Shown here in pieces: positions 41,940-50,437 of a DNA stretch of 50,730 nucleotides; positions within the stretch are counted from its first letter, which is position 1; the number at the start of each line of letters is the position of its first letter. The notes beneath the pieces are model-generated. The model did not search any database. It saw only the letters and a program-made list of their open reading frames with translations, and was not told the origin of the DNA. The DNA is from Caldilineales bacterium (GTDB lineage: Bacteria > Chloroflexota > Anaerolineae > J102): contig JAIBAP010000043.1 of assembly GCA_019695115.1 (NCBI GenBank), positions 1 to 50,730 on the forward strand, in the 5' to 3' direction. The position numbers and the translations under genes were made by a program.

Positions 41940-42857
41940 ATGACTGACATCGTTCTCCACGTTCAAGACTTCCGCAAAAGCTACAAAGACTTCGTCGCCG
42001 TCGATGGCATCAGCTTTGCTGTCGAACGCGGCGAGATCTTCGGTCTGCTCGGCCCCAATGGCGCCGGCAAAACCACCACCCTGGAATGCCTGGAAGGGAT
42101 TCGCCAGCCCACCGGCGGCCACCTCAGCATCCTCAACGCCAACCCCAGCCGCGAACCGGGCAAACTGCGCGACCTGTTGGGCGTGCAACTCCAGACCTCT
42201 TCTCTCCCTGCCGACATGCTCGTAGATGAAGCCATGCGCTTCTTCTGCGCCTACCATCGCTGCGCGCCTCGTTTCGACCTGCTCGACCGCATGGGGCTGA
42301 CCGAGAAACGACGCACGCCCTATCGCCAATTATCGGTTGGGCAACAGCGTCGCCTGGCCCTGGCCCTGGCCATCGCCCACGCCCCACCGGTCGTCATCCT
42401 CGATGAACCCACCGCCGGGCTGGACGTCGAATCACGCAGCGAGCTGCACAGCCTCATGCAAGAGCTTAAGCAAGCCGGGACGACCATCCTCCTGGCCACA
42501 CACGACATGGCCGAAGCCGAGAAGATGACCGACCGCGTGGCCATCCTTCTGCGCGGCAAAATCGCCGCCACCGGCAGCCCGCGCGAGCTGACAGCCACCG
42601 GTTCGGGCTTCACCAAAGTCTCGGTGCACAGCGAAGAATCTTCGTTGCATCACACTGCCACGATCTTTCCGGGCGTACACCAAAGCCAGGTGGCCGACGA
42701 GTATGCCATCTTCTTCACCACCAACCCCGGCCCGACGGTGGCGGCCCTGCTCGACTTCCTGGCCGCTCAGGGCGACAAACTGATCGACCTGCGGGTCGAG
42801 CGGCCGTCGCTGGAAGAACGTTTTTTGGAGATCACCACTCATGGAGGCGCCCAATGA
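41940..42857 (+). CDS. ABC-2 type exporter 2, ATP-binding subunit
   Basis: A 305-residue ATPase. Walker A is LLGPNGAGKTTTLECLEG (about 37), the signature is LSVGQQRRLALALAIA, and Walker B is VVILDEPTAGLDVESR, with the H-loop in LLATHDMAEAEKM. A C-terminal domain of about 85 residues follows. It belongs to the NatA/CcmA-like group. The upstream open frame to 40512 is a shadow of UroD D plus repeats. It overlaps the permease by 4 bp. The substrate is unknown. Confidence 0.9.
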   Translation: MTDIVLHVQDFRKSYKDFVAVDGISFAVERGEIFGLLGPNGAGKTTTLECLEGIRQPTGGHLSILNANPSREPGKLRDLLGVQLQTSSLPADMLVDEAMRFFCAYHRCAPRFDLLDRMGLTEKRRTPYRQLSVGQQRRLALALAIAHAPPVVILDEPTAGLDVESRSELHSLMQELKQAGTTILLATHDMAEAEKMTDRVAILLRGKIAATGSPRELTATGSGFTKVSVHSEESSLHHTATIFPGVHQSQVADEYAIFFTTNPGPTVAALLDFLAAQGDKLIDLRVERPSLEERFLEITTHGGAQ

Positions 42858-43663
42858 CCGCCTTTGCCGCCCATTTCGCCTTCGAATTCAAGACCGGTCT
42901 GCGCAACTCGACCCAGATGATGATGAATTACCTGTTCCCGTTGGGCTTCTATGCCCTGATGGGACTGGTGATGACGCAGATCAACCCCACTTTCAAGCTC
43001 GTCCTGCTCCCGGCTATGGTCATCTTCACGGCCATGGCCAGCACACTGCTGGGGCTGCCCTCGCCCCTGGTCGAGTCGCGTGATGCCGGCATCTTTCGCA
43101 GCTTCAAGATCAATGGCGTCCCCGCCCTCTCCATCCTCAGCCTCCCGACCCTCAGCACCAGCTTCCACGCCTTGATCGCCTCGATCCTGATCTCTGTCAC
43201 TGGGGGGCCGTTGTTTGGCGGTGCGACGCCCACCAATTGGGGTGCTTTCGCCCTGCTGACGGTGCTCGCCATCGCCGCCTTTGGCTCACTCGGCGCCCTC
43301 ATCGGTGTGGTTTCGGCCAACTCGCGCGCCACCGTCCTCTGGTCACAGCTCATCTTCCTGCCTTCGATGCTGCTGGGTGGGCTGATGCTGCCGCTCAGCC
43401 TGATCCCGGCCGCCGTTCGCCCCATCTCCGCCCTCCTGCCCTCCACCCACGCCATGCAAGCCTTCGAGGGCCTGGCCTTTGCTCGCCCGACCGTATTCTC
43501 GCCCTGGCTGTCGGTGGCGATCCTGCTTGCCAGCACACTGCTGGCCTTCGGCCTGGCCGTCTACCTGTTCAACTGGGACAGCCGCAACCAGACCCGCCGC
43601 GGGCATCCGCTCATGGCCCTGCTCGTGCTCGTCCCCTACCTGATCGGCATCCTGCTCAGCTAA
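42854..43663 (+). CDS. ABC-2 type exporter 2, permease
   Basis: A 269-residue membrane protein with six hydrophobic segments, including YLFPLGFYALMGLVM, LLTVLAIAAFGSLGALIGVV and LLASTLLAFGLAVYLF, and the ABC-2 family motif around LPSMLLGGLMLPLSLIP. It starts on the ATPase stop codon, giving a two-gene exporter. The 113-bp gap that follows holds a possible -10 (TACAAT, 43716-43721) for the next pair of genes but no convincing -35. Confidence 0.87.
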   Translation: MTAFAAHFAFEFKTGLRNSTQMMMNYLFPLGFYALMGLVMTQINPTFKLVLLPAMVIFTAMASTLLGLPSPLVESRDAGIFRSFKINGVPALSILSLPTLSTSFHALIASILISVTGGPLFGGATPTNWGAFALLTVLAIAAFGSLGALIGVVSANSRATVLWSQLIFLPSMLLGGLMLPLSLIPAAVRPISALLPSTHAMQAFEGLAFARPTVFSPWLSVAILLASTLLAFGLAVYLFNWDSRNQTRRGHPLMALLVLVPYLIGILLS

Positions 43664-43776
43664 CCCCCTGACCACCACGACTGGCGCCCGATGCCACTCC
43701 GGGCTAAGGCTGTAGTACAATCGAGACACCGTCAGAACCCCATGCGTCGGACGACAGTCTCACAGAGTGCAAGCAC

Positions 43777-43986
43777 ATGGCGCCTATCGAAATCAGCGAC
43801 CATCTCATCATCGACCCGGACATTTGCCATGGGCAAATGTCCTTCGCCGGCACGCGTATCCCAGTGGACACAGTGCTGACTTATCTGCGCAGAGGCTATG
43901 CGGTGGATCGACTTCGGCGCAGTTGGCCTGAACCGACGCCACCGACAGTCGAATCGGCCATCGCCAGGGCATATGGACACGCTTGA
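43777..43986 (+). CDS. DUF433-family putative antitoxin
   Basis: A small DUF433 protein of 69 residues. The family pattern is complete: HLIIDPDICHGQMSFAGTRIPVDTVLTYLRRGY, where the paired sequence around GxxxxxGTRIPV is diagnostic. DUF433 proteins are winged-helix-like and usually act as antitoxins, most often upstream of a DUF5615 (PIN-like) toxin gene. Here the next gene, overlapping by 14 bp, is instead a nucleotidyltransferase. The C-terminus is short (ESAIARAYGHA). Confidence 0.82.
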   Translation: MAPIEISDHLIIDPDICHGQMSFAGTRIPVDTVLTYLRRGYAVDRLRRSWPEPTPPTVESAIARAYGHA

Positions 43987-44620
43987 ACTGGCATACGAGA
44001 GCGAACTCCAACGCGGCGGCGAGTTCATGCTGCGCGAAGCCAGCGCCTTCTTCGATGGCGGCGGCAGGCTGCGCGAGACGCTGCGTCGGCTGGCGGAACG
44101 ACTCGAAGCTGAAGGCATTGCTTACGCCCTGGTAGGCGGGCTGGCCCTGGCCGAACACGGTTATCCTCGACTGACTGAGCATATCGACATCGTTTTGACG
44201 GGCGCAGGACTCGCGCAGTTTACAGAGCGGTGGCTGGGACGAGGCTATCGTCCGGCCTTTGAGGGCGCGCGCAAATCGTTTCGTGATGCCCAGACAGGCG
44301 TGCGCATCGAAATCCTGCTGACGGGTGAGTACCCGGGAGATGGCCTCCCGAAGCCGGTGGCATTCCCGGATCCGGCGTTTCCGAACGCGACAATCGAGAT
44401 CGACGGCATCCATGTCATTGCCCTCGATCGCTTGATCGAGATGAAACTGGCCTCAGGTTTGAGCGCCGGCCACCGCCTGCGTGATCTGGCCGATGTGCAA
44501 GACCTGATTGGCCGCCTCGACCTGCCTCTGGAGCTGGCAGAGCGTCTGCACCCGTCCGTCGTCCCGGCCTACAAAGAGCTGTGGGAACAAGTTCAGGCGG
44601 GAAAAGCCGAGGAGACGTGA
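43973..44620 (+). CDS. Nucleotidyltransferase-fold protein (AbiEii/MenT-like), candidate toxin
   Basis: A 215-residue protein of the DNA polymerase beta-like nucleotidyltransferase superfamily. The signature is LVGGLALAEHGYPRLTEHIDIVL (split GG...D-x-D-type motif, near residue 50); the first acidic position is shifted, as TEHID rather than TEDID. Later conserved parts are GARKSFRDAQTGVRIEILLTG and IALDRLIEMKLASG. Relatives include AbiEii/MenT toxins that modify tRNA ends, but housekeeping members exist. The start is set by the 14-bp overlap with DUF433, implying co-translation. The end overlaps the GH31 gene (GTGA). Confidence 0.72.
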   Translation: MDTLELAYESELQRGGEFMLREASAFFDGGGRLRETLRRLAERLEAEGIAYALVGGLALAEHGYPRLTEHIDIVLTGAGLAQFTERWLGRGYRPAFEGARKSFRDAQTGVRIEILLTGEYPGDGLPKPVAFPDPAFPNATIEIDGIHVIALDRLIEMKLASGLSAGHRLRDLADVQDLIGRLDLPLELAERLHPSVVPAYKELWEQVQAGKAEET

Positions 44621-46848
44621 CCCAACTGGCTTTCGCCGCCCACCGGCTGCAGATCGACGAAGCCCCTTTTCGCTGTCGTTTGCTGCCTGCAGGCGGGGAT
44701 CAGGCTGTCTGGCAGGCGCTGGCGGTGCGCTTTCGGGCCGAGGGCGGGCGCTGGCAGGATGGCGGGCGGGCGCGGGTGCTCGCAAGCCGGGCTGATGGCT
44801 GCCAGGTCCATTTCGAGACGGTCGAGGGGGTTCGGCTGGAATTGGAACTGCGTCTGGCCGATGGCCTGTGGCAGGGCGAGTTAGCCGCCGTCGCTGGCGA
44901 GGCGGCCTGGCTTGGCCTCGACCTGGCGGCGGCGCCCGCCGAGCATTTCCTGGGCCTGGGCGAACGCTTCGACTCGCTCGACCAGCGCGGCAAACAGATC
45001 GACCTCTGGGTGACAAATGGGGCGCAGCGCGACCTCAGCTACATCCCCATCCCCTTCTATCTCTCCAGCGCCGGCTATGGCTTCCATCTCGACACCGAGA
45101 CCCGCGCCCTCATCCGCCTGGCCACGCCCGACGACCCCGCCATCGTCGCCATCCGCAACGCCGCCCCCCGCCTCCGCTTCACCGTCATCCCCGGCCCCAC
45201 CCCCGCCGCCATCCTCAGCCGCTACACCGCCCTCGCCGGCCGCCCGGCCCTCCCCCCGGCCTGGGTCTTCGGCCCCTGGAAGTCGCGCAACTGGCAGGCC
45301 GAAGACCAGACGACCGTCGATGAGGATGTCGATAAACAGCGGCAACTCGACCTCCCTGCCACGGTCAAGCTCATCGACGCCCGCTGGGAAGCGACCTACC
45401 ACACCTTCGCCTTCGACCGCCGCAAATATCCCGACCCCGAGGCGATGATCGGGCATCTCCGGCGGCAGGGCTACCGGCTGGTGCTGTGGGTTTCGCCCTG
45501 GCTGATCGACGACGGCGACCCGGCCGGCCCCTATCGCTTCTGCGCCGAACACGGTTTTCTGATCAAGGACGGCGGGGGTCAGGCCTATCTCCACCGGCTG
45601 GGCAACAGCCCCACCTTCTTCGGCTCCTGCTTCGATTTCACCCACCCCGCCGCCGTCGCCTGGTGGCAAGCGCAGATCCGTCGCCTGGTGGCGATGGGCG
45701 TCTCTGGCTTCAAGACCGATTTCGGCGAGCAAGTCCCGGAGGATGCCGTCTTCTGGGATGGACGCACCGGGGCCGATCTGCACAACAGCTTCCCCCGGCT
45801 CTACAACCGCCTCACCTACGAGGCCATGGCGACCGCCCTGGCAGAGCGAGATGGGCCGGAGAGCAGCGATGCGCCCGGCGTTTTGCTGGCCCGGTCGGGT
45901 TGGCACGGCTCGCAGGGCCTCTCCGCCATCTGGGCCGGCGACCAGACGGCCGATTTCGCCCCCGCCAGCGGCCTGCCCAGCGCCATCATCGCCGGGCAGA
46001 GCGCCGCTTTGTCGGGCTTTCCCTTCTGGGGCAGCGACATCGGCGGCTATTTCGGCGTCCCCACCGAAGAGGCCTTTATCCGCTGGGCGCAGTTTGGCGC
46101 TTTCTCGCCGATCATGCAGATCCACGGCGCCGGGCCGCGCGAGCCGTGGCTGCTGTCGGCGCGAGGGCTGGAGATCTACCGCCGCTTCGCCAAAGTCCAC
46201 ATCGAACTCTTCCCCTACCTTTACACCTGCGCCCACGAAGCCGCCAGCACCGGCCTGCCCATCCTCCGCGCCCTGGCCCTCGAATTCCCCGACGACCCCG
46301 GCATCTGGAGCGCCATCTGCGAGCACGAGTACTGTTTTGGCCGCCAGCTATTGGTAGCGCCGGTCTACGATGCTTTCGATGGCTATCGGCTGCTCTATCT
46401 GCCGCAGGGCCGGTGGAGAGATTTCTGGACGGGCGAGGCTGTGGAGGGCGGTCGGGTCGTGCGCCATCCGGCCGCCTTGCCCCAGCTGCCGGTCTTCGCC
46501 CGCGCCGGCGCCATCCTCCCCCGCCTCGACCCCACGCCCGCCACCCTGCCGCCGCCAACCCCCGACCTGCGGCTGGACGTCTATCCGGGCGCCGATGGCC
46601 GCTTCATCCTTTTCGACGGCACGGCATTTGAATGGCATGATCGGACTTGCACACTCCGCCTGGCCGCCTCGCCCGTCCCGCGCAGCCTGGCCGCCCGGCT
46701 GCTGGGCGGAGCGGCGGCGCTGGCGACGGCCCAGGTTGCTGGCGGCCGCGCCCTGACCATCGCCCCCGCCAGCCTGGCCGGCGAACCCGGCTACACCCGC
46801 ATCCTCCTCCCGGCCCACACCGAAGTCATCCTCCGCTGGCCGGCATAG
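44617..46848 (+). CDS. Glycoside hydrolase family 31 (alpha-xylosidase/alpha-glucosidase-like)
   Basis: A 743-residue retaining glycosidase, probably cytoplasmic (no signal peptide). The N-terminal beta-sandwich includes LGLGERFDSLDQRG. The catalytic barrel contains the nucleophile motif GFKTDFGEQVPED (Asp in KTDFGE), followed by FWDGRTGADLHN, close to the YicI alpha-xylosidase pattern. The acid/base Asp is in IWAGDQTADF, with GFPFWGSDIGGYFG downstream. YicI-type similarity favours alpha-xylosides (for example xyloglucan fragments), but alpha-glucosidase activity is possible. The GTG start at 44617 overlaps the upstream stop; the earlier ATG at 44581 is in the preceding gene. Confidence 0.88.
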   Translation: MTQLAFAAHRLQIDEAPFRCRLLPAGGDQAVWQALAVRFRAEGGRWQDGGRARVLASRADGCQVHFETVEGVRLELELRLADGLWQGELAAVAGEAAWLGLDLAAAPAEHFLGLGERFDSLDQRGKQIDLWVTNGAQRDLSYIPIPFYLSSAGYGFHLDTETRALIRLATPDDPAIVAIRNAAPRLRFTVIPGPTPAAILSRYTALAGRPALPPAWVFGPWKSRNWQAEDQTTVDEDVDKQRQLDLPATVKLIDARWEATYHTFAFDRRKYPDPEAMIGHLRRQGYRLVLWVSPWLIDDGDPAGPYRFCAEHGFLIKDGGGQAYLHRLGNSPTFFGSCFDFTHPAAVAWWQAQIRRLVAMGVSGFKTDFGEQVPEDAVFWDGRTGADLHNSFPRLYNRLTYEAMATALAERDGPESSDAPGVLLARSGWHGSQGLSAIWAGDQTADFAPASGLPSAIIAGQSAALSGFPFWGSDIGGYFGVPTEEAFIRWAQFGAFSPIMQIHGAGPREPWLLSARGLEIYRRFAKVHIELFPYLYTCAHEAASTGLPILRALALEFPDDPGIWSAICEHEYCFGRQLLVAPVYDAFDGYRLLYLPQGRWRDFWTGEAVEGGRVVRHPAALPQLPVFARAGAILPRLDPTPATLPPPTPDLRLDVYPGADGRFILFDGTAFEWHDRTCTLRLAASPVPRSLAARLLGGAAALATAQVAGGRALTIAPASLAGEPGYTRILLPAHTEVILRWPA

Positions 46849-47086
46849 GCTTTCATTTTTTTTGCCACGAATTTCACGAATTTACACGAAATGACGATTA
46901 AGAGATGATCATTCGGCGGAGTCAGCACCCCCCGGTGCGGCCTACACCCATGAGACCCGCACGTGGGCGTGCTCGCCTCCGCAGAAATTGTCAGGCAGCG
47001 GAGTCAGCACCCCCAGTTGCGACCTTTCCGTCCTCCGCCCTCTGTCCTCCGCCCTCCGTCCACCGCCCTCCGTCCCCACCACACCC
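46849..47086 (+). repeat. Gap with CACGAATTT repeats, a duplicated 17-mer, a palindrome and a 7-unit heptamer array
   Basis: CACGAATTT-type repeats lie at 46862-46892. A 17-bp motif GCGGAGTCAGCACCCCC occurs twice (46916 and 46998). Between them GCACG-TGGG-CGTGC (46959-46972), followed by CTCCGCA, matches the palindrome at 7530. Seven units of CGTCCTC/CGCCCTC (47029-47077) precede the GTG at 47087. No gene or promoter was recognised. Confidence 0.8.
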
Positions 47087-48235
47087 GTGAAACTGACCAA
47101 ACTACGCTGCACCGTCCTCAGCCACCCCCTGCCAGCGCCGCTCCGCCCCAGTTGGGCGCCCGGGCGCGTCTTCCAGCGCACCTCGTGCACCCTGGTCGAG
47201 ATCGCCACCGACGAAGGCTTGACCGGCGTCGGCGCCATGCCCGACATCGGCCAGATCGGCCTCCACACCATCGCCGACCTGGTCGCGCCCTACATCCTTG
47301 GCGCCGACCCCTTCGCCGTCGAGCGCATCAGCCCCATCCTGCGCAACGCCGCCCGCGACGGCGCCTATCCCTGGGCCATCGAAATGGCATTGTGGGACAT
47401 CATCGGCAAAGCGGCCAACCTGCCGGTCTACAAGCTGTGGGGCGGGCACAAACAGACCTTGCCCGCCTACGCCAGCCTGGCCGAACTCCCCGACCCGGCG
47501 GAACAGATCGACCGCATCGCCCAACTGCGCGCACAGGGCTTTCGCGCCTTCAAACTGCGCCTGCGCCGGCCCAACATTGCCGACGACATCGCCCTGGTCG
47601 AGCGCGTGGTCGCCGCCTTCGGCAGTTCGATCACGCTCATGGCCGACGCCAACCAGGCCCATGTCATGCCCAGCCCTGGCCCCCACAACTACTGGGCCTA
47701 CACCGACGCCCTGCGGGTGGCGCAGGCCATGCAGGAGTTGGGCCTGGCCTGGCTGGAGGAACCGTTGCCCCGCTACGACCACCGGCATCTGGCGCAACTC
47801 GCCGCCCGTGTGGACATCCCCATCGCCGGCGGCGAACTCAACCTCGGCCTGCACGAATACCGCGACCTTGTGACCCTCGACTGCTACGACATCATCCAGG
47901 CCGACGCCGCCTTCTCGGAGGGCGTCTTCCAGCTGCGCAAGGTGGCGGCCCTGGCCGAACTCTATCACAAACCCTTCATCCCCCACACCTGGTCCAACGG
48001 CATCGGCCTGGGCGCCAACCTCCACCTGGCCGCGGCTACGCCCAACTGCCCCTGGTTCGAATTCCCCATCGACCCCCCGGCCTGGACGAACGAAGCCCGC
48101 GACTTCATGCTGGCCGAACCCTACCGGGTGGCAGCCGACGGCACCATCTCCGTCTCTGATGCGCCCGGTTTTGGCTTCCGGCTGGATGCCGCCGCCATCG
48201 CCCGCGCCGCCGTCGCCACCTGGGAGAGCCAATGA
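47087..48235 (+). CDS. Enolase-superfamily sugar-acid dehydratase or racemase (mandelate racemase-like)
   Basis: A 382-residue MR/MLE-type enolase-superfamily protein. The capping domain runs to about residue 130. The barrel has FKLRLRR (about 160, KxR/K base region), metal ligands Asp in LMADANQ, Glu in WLEEPLPRYD and Glu in IAGGELNLG, and the late HTWSNGIGLGANLH. Family members dehydrate aldonic or uronic acids or racemise them; substrate is unknown. The GTG at 47087 follows the heptamer array; no ATG fits the domain start. It overlaps the following gene by 4 bp. Confidence 0.85.
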   Translation: MKLTKLRCTVLSHPLPAPLRPSWAPGRVFQRTSCTLVEIATDEGLTGVGAMPDIGQIGLHTIADLVAPYILGADPFAVERISPILRNAARDGAYPWAIEMALWDIIGKAANLPVYKLWGGHKQTLPAYASLAELPDPAEQIDRIAQLRAQGFRAFKLRLRRPNIADDIALVERVVAAFGSSITLMADANQAHVMPSPGPHNYWAYTDALRVAQAMQELGLAWLEEPLPRYDHRHLAQLAARVDIPIAGGELNLGLHEYRDLVTLDCYDIIQADAAFSEGVFQLRKVAALAELYHKPFIPHTWSNGIGLGANLHLAAATPNCPWFEFPIDPPAWTNEARDFMLAEPYRVAADGTISVSDAPGFGFRLDAAAIARAAVATWESQ

Positions 48236-49482
48236 CACCGTCCTCCCTCCACCGCTTCCTCGATGACGCCGCCCCAGCCCTGGCCCTGACCCCGGCCGGC
48301 GAACGCCTGCCGCCCGCCCTGGCCCTGCGCGACCGTTGCCGGCACGAAGGCATCGCCATCGCCTCGCTCGGCCCCTTCTATCGCGCCCTCGCCGCTGGTC
48401 GAATCGCCCCCCTCACCATTCCCGCCTTCAACCTGCGCGGCCTGACCTACGACCTGGCCCGCGCCCTCTGGCGCACGGCCCTGCGCTGCGACGCCGGCCC
48501 GCTTATTTTCGAGCTTTCGCCCTCCGAGTCCCACGCCGGCGACCAGGACTTCGCCGAATTCGTGGCCCTGGTCTGCGCCGCCGCCGTGCGCGAAGGCTAC
48601 CGCGGCCCCATCTTCTGCCAGGGCGACCACCTTCGCACGGCAGCCGCTGGCGCGGCTGACATCGAATCGCTTTGCCGCGCGGCCATCACCGCCGGCATGT
48701 GGCAGATCGACATCGACGCCGCCGCTAACCCCGCCGGTAACCCCGCCGTTACCGCCGCCGCAGTCGCCCTCGTGCGCTCGCTGGCGCCGGCCGGGGCGGA
48801 TGTGATGTTGGGCGGCGAGGTGGGCGTCATCGGCGGCCAGAACACCACCGCCGCCGACATAGGCGCCTTCTGGCATGACTTTCAGGCGGCGCTGCCTGCT
48901 GGCGCACCCGGCCTGGGCAAGATCAGCGTCCAAACCGGCACCCGGCACGGCGGCCTGGTGCGGGAAGATGGCAGCATCGAGCCGATGCCGCTGGACGTTC
49001 CCCTCATCGCCGCCCTCAGCCAGGTCGCACGCCACGAATTCGGGCTGCCCGGCATCGTCCAGCACGGCGCCTCCACCCTCACCCTGGGCCAACTGGCGCA
49101 ACTACCGGGCGCCGGCGCCGTCGAGGTGCACCTGGCCACCGCCTTGCAGAACCTCCTCTTCGACCACCCGGCCTTCCCCTCCCCGCTCCGCCAGCAGATG
49201 ATGGCGGCATTGGCCGCCGAAGCAGCGGCCGAAGCCGAAGGCGGGGACTATGCCCACGCCGGGGCGGCCGGCCTGACCCCGGCCCAGCAGTTCTATCACC
49301 AGCGTTGGCGGGCCTGGGGGATGTTCAAACCCGAGCTCTGGAACCTGCCCCCACCCCTCCGCCAGACCCTGGCCGCCGGCTGCGAAGCCTGGTTCGAGGA
49401 CGTTTTCAGGGCGCTGGGGCTGGCCGGGCGGGGCGAGGACATGCGGGCGCTCTATCCGGACAACGAAGGAACAATGCCATGA
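48232..49482 (+). CDS. Class II fructose-bisphosphate aldolase-like protein
   Basis: A 416-residue TIM-barrel protein with class II aldolase landmarks: IPAFNLRGLTYD (PVxAFNxxN-like start), the metal/catalytic FCQGDHLR, MWQIDIDA, GGEVGVIGG (ExGxxGG), VQTGTRHGG and VQHGASTL (the two later zinc-ligand His). It carries an extra N-terminal stretch of about 55 residues and a C-terminal helical extension, so it differs from true fructose-bisphosphate aldolase. It probably cleaves or supports cleavage of a phosphorylated keto-sugar produced by the adjacent dehydratase and kinase. Overlaps on both sides (4 bp each) indicate one operon. Confidence 0.75.
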   Translation: MTPSSLHRFLDDAAPALALTPAGERLPPALALRDRCRHEGIAIASLGPFYRALAAGRIAPLTIPAFNLRGLTYDLARALWRTALRCDAGPLIFELSPSESHAGDQDFAEFVALVCAAAVREGYRGPIFCQGDHLRTAAAGAADIESLCRAAITAGMWQIDIDAAANPAGNPAVTAAAVALVRSLAPAGADVMLGGEVGVIGGQNTTAADIGAFWHDFQAALPAGAPGLGKISVQTGTRHGGLVREDGSIEPMPLDVPLIAALSQVARHEFGLPGIVQHGASTLTLGQLAQLPGAGAVEVHLATALQNLLFDHPAFPSPLRQQMMAALAAEAAAEAEGGDYAHAGAAGLTPAQQFYHQRWRAWGMFKPELWNLPPPLRQTLAAGCEAWFEDVFRALGLAGRGEDMRALYPDNEGTMP

Positions 49483-50402
49483 CGCCCGCTTTCGACATCG
49501 TCGGTCTGGGCCTGGCCACGGTCGACGTCCTCACCCTCGCGCCCCGCCTGCCGCAGCCGGATGACGTCCTCGCCGCCCGGCAGATCATCATCCAGGGCGG
49601 CGGCCCGGTGGCGACGGCGCTGGCGGCGGCGGCCCGGCTCGGCGCCACAACCGCCTACCTGGGGCCGATCGGACGCGGGCGCTGGGGCGAGTTCACCACG
49701 GCCGAGTTCAGCCAGGAGGGGGTCGAGACGACCTACGCCCCCCGCAGCGACGGCGGCGACCAATCGCTGTCGGTCATCCTCATCGATCAGGCCAGCGGCC
49801 GGCGCTCCATCCTCTACGCCCGCGGCGGCCTCCCCGACCTGGCCCCAACCGACGTGCCGCCCGCCCTGATCACCCAGGCGCGGGCGCTGCACCTGGACGG
49901 CAGCCACCTCGCCGCCGCCCTCTATGCCGCCCGCCTGGCCCGCGCCGCCGGCGTCATCGTCTCCTTCGACGGCGGGGCGGGTGAACGCTGGCCGGGCATC
50001 GACGAACTGCTGCCGCTGGTGGATGTGTTGGTGGTGGCGCGGCGCTTTGCCCAGGAATACACGGGCGAATCCGAACCGCAAGCAGCCGGCCCGGCTTTAT
50101 TGGCCGCCTATCGCCCGCGACTGGTGGTCATCACCGATGGCGAAAACGGCGCCTGGTATTGGGATGATGAGCGACATTGGCATCAGCCCGCCTTCCCGGT
50201 CGAGGTCGTCGACACCACCGGCGCCGGCGATGTCTTTCACGGCGCTTTTCTCTACGCCCATCTGCAAGGCTGGCCGCCGCCACGCAGCCTGGCCTTCGCC
50301 GCCGCCGCTGCTGCGCTCAAATGCCGGCAGCTAGGCGGACGGGCCGGCGCGCCCACCCGCGCCGAAGTCGAACGCCTTCTCGCCAGGCGCAGCCCGGCCT
50401 GA
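49479..50402 (+). CDS. PfkB/ribokinase-family sugar kinase
   Basis: A 307-residue carbohydrate kinase. The N-terminal GLGLATVDVLTL and GGGPVATALAAAARLG motifs (PfkB signature 1 region) and the C-terminal DTTGAGDVFHGAF (signature 2, catalytic Asp in GAGD) are clear. It phosphorylates a sugar or keto-sugar acid using ATP; ribokinase, fructokinase and 2-keto-3-deoxygluconate kinase share this fold. With the dehydratase and aldolase upstream, a KDG-type kinase is attractive but unproven. The ATG overlaps the previous stop by 4 bp; the open frame upstream from 49305 is not used. Confidence 0.88.
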   Translation: MTPAFDIVGLGLATVDVLTLAPRLPQPDDVLAARQIIIQGGGPVATALAAAARLGATTAYLGPIGRGRWGEFTTAEFSQEGVETTYAPRSDGGDQSLSVILIDQASGRRSILYARGGLPDLAPTDVPPALITQARALHLDGSHLAAALYAARLARAAGVIVSFDGGAGERWPGIDELLPLVDVLVVARRFAQEYTGESEPQAAGPALLAAYRPRLVVITDGENGAWYWDDERHWHQPAFPVEVVDTTGAGDVFHGAFLYAHLQGWPPPRSLAFAAAAAALKCRQLGGRAGAPTRAEVERLLARRSPA

Positions 50403-50437
50403 GGACGTGACCCCTGTGATCGGAGCTTCGTCCCGCC

